A stretch of DNA of 15,361 nt. Source: Sulfurimonas sp. Lineage in GTDB: Bacteria > Campylobacterota > Campylobacteria > Campylobacterales > Sulfurimonadaceae. The position numbers were made by a program, and so were the translations under genes. A model generated the notes under the pieces. It worked only from the letters and a program-made list of their open reading frames with translations. It was not told where the DNA came from and did no database searches. The DNA lies in the NCBI GenBank assembly GCA_027011725.1, contig JALUZQ010000277.1, positions 1 through 15,361 on the forward strand. The letters are read 5' to 3'. Positions within the stretch are counted from its first letter, which is position 1. The number at the start of each line of letters is the position of its first letter. This document shows, piece by piece, positions 14,417 to 15,361 of this stretch.

Positions 14417-15361
14417 ATGAAAAAAATAATAGTAGCCGTCGGAGTACTCTCTGCACTTGCATTCCAAGGATGTGACCTTAGTCAGGTTCGTGAAAAGATT
14501 CGTGAACGTCTTGCGTTTGATGACAATAGAACAAAAGTTATTCCGATTGACTCAAATATTGATTTTGGCTTAGAAAATGGCATTTTGTATTATGCTGATC
14601 CTAAAGTTGAAGAGAATGGACTCAATAGAGTTCTACGTATTGATGATAATAATATGACCTATACTGATGTAGCTGTTGCAGGAAAAAATCCTCACTCAAT
14701 AGACAGAGCCGGTAAGACAGATAAGTTCTATATCCGTACTCAGGATGATTACTCATTTGATGTAGTGAATTTCAAAGATGGTACCGATAAGACCATACCG
14801 CTCGAAGATGCAAGCCGTGGCGTTTTAAAACATAAACCAAGAGCTATTGGTGCTTATAATGATAAGTATAAAATTCAACTGCTCTCAGGCAGAGATATGC
14901 CGACTATTGATGTCATAGATGTAAATACAGATACGGTTTTGGCAACGCTGGGTGATCAAAATAACTCTATAGTAATTACGACAAACGCAGGTTCTGCAGC
15001 AACTGGTCATTCAATGTGGTTTGATGAGGATCATTTTGGACTTTTAGACAGAGCAAATCGTCTTATTCGCCTCTATAAAGTAGAAGACAACAATGGCACG
15101 CTTGCTTTCGTACATCTTCAAGATCTAAATTCTACTATGCCTGTACATGCACTTGAGAGAGTAGAAAATGCAACGATTAAGACTGATGGGCATATTTTCT
15201 ATGCAATGGCTGATGGTGATGTAAACGCAGACCCTGTCATAGCGCCAAGTGTATATGAAGTAGTTTTCAATGATATTAATGAAACACTTTGCATTGCAAA
15301 TGAAGTCGTGTTTAATGAGAGTAATGCAACTGTAGATGGTGTGAAACCGACAACGCATCAT
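14417..15361 (+). CDS. Putative lipoprotein, probable beta-propeller, partial (C-terminus beyond right edge)
   Basis: The visible 315 codons start with MKKIIVAVGVLSALAFQGC, a short basic and hydrophobic signal followed by Cys19. The lipobox is imperfect (FQG before Cys), so acylation is likely but not certain. After Cys19 there is a charged stretch (VREKIRERLAFDDNRTK), then repeated beta-rich segments of 40-50 residues. Examples are DFGLENGILYYAD, NRVLRIDDNN, DKFYIRTQDDYSFDVVNF, PTIDVIDVNTDTVLATLGD and GHSMWFDEDHFGLLDRANRLIRLYKV. The pattern of strand, turn and DVNTDTV or DRANRLI units suggests a YVTN/cytochrome-d1-like beta-propeller on the periplasmic side of a membrane. I recognise no named gene. 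The ribosome-binding site is AAGG, 8 bases before the ATG. Possible roles include ligand or metal binding, or electron-transfer accessory functions, but none is shown here. Confidence 0.85.
   Translation, partial: MKKIIVAVGVLSALAFQGCDLSQVREKIRERLAFDDNRTKVIPIDSNIDFGLENGILYYADPKVEENGLNRVLRIDDNNMTYTDVAVAGKNPHSIDRAGKTDKFYIRTQDDYSFDVVNFKDGTDKTIPLEDASRGVLKHKPRAIGAYNDKYKIQLLSGRDMPTIDVIDVNTDTVLATLGDQNNSIVITTNAGSAATGHSMWFDEDHFGLLDRANRLIRLYKVEDNNGTLAFVHLQDLNSTMPVHALERVENATIKTDGHIFYAMADGDVNADPVIAPSVYEVVFNDINETLCIANEVVFNESNATVDGVKPTTHH

Overview
This window looks like chromosome from a Campylobacterota (epsilonproteobacterial) organism, most likely close to Sulfurimonas. The base composition is AT-rich. 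Promoters look like a TATAAT box without a clear -35, and the aspS-adk and aspS/nadK arrangement is what I recall from Campylobacter and Helicobacter. The histidine kinase has the HQWRQPLN phospho-acceptor box common in this phylum. Gene density is very high and no RNA genes, insertion sequences or CRISPR arrays are visible. No stretch of 300 bases lacks a gene.

Left part (1-7108, minus strand): a tightly packed signalling operon transcribed right to left. In order it encodes a PhnD-type periplasmic binding protein, a TolC-type outer-membrane protein, a second paralogous PhnD-type binding protein, a membrane histidine kinase with a periplasmic sensor domain, a REC-(degenerate GGDEF)-EAL response regulator, and a second REC protein that runs off the left edge. 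Every junction is an overlap of 1-8 bases or a gap of 15 bases. No ABC permease, ATPase, membrane-fusion or RND gene is present. My reading is a two-component system that senses a small ligand through dedicated periplasmic binding proteins and lowers c-di-GMP, with an outer-membrane channel of unknown role. This is the part of the window most likely to hold an undescribed system.

Middle (7146-10986): dapD (lysine/diaminopimelate synthesis; minus strand) precedes the signalling operon, with an inverted repeat between them. Divergent from dapD is a small ankyrin-repeat protein. Then come, on the minus strand, a 63-residue protein resembling ribbon-helix-helix DNA-binding proteins and a stand-alone MoaB/CinA-N-type protein. 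Divergent from the latter is a two-gene unit: a 97-residue, extremely acidic protein and a long-form adenylate kinase.

Right part (10997-15361): a palindromic hairpin separates the long-form adk from a convergent, short-form adk that is translationally coupled to aspS. aspS and nadK are divergent, with -10 boxes only 11 bases apart. Last is the N-terminal 315 codons of a putative lipoprotein, probably a beta-propeller, cut by the right edge. Two different adenylate kinase genes lying tail to tail is the main oddity here. Several genes appear to start at TTG or GTG, so start choices were made from ribosome-binding sites and family lengths.
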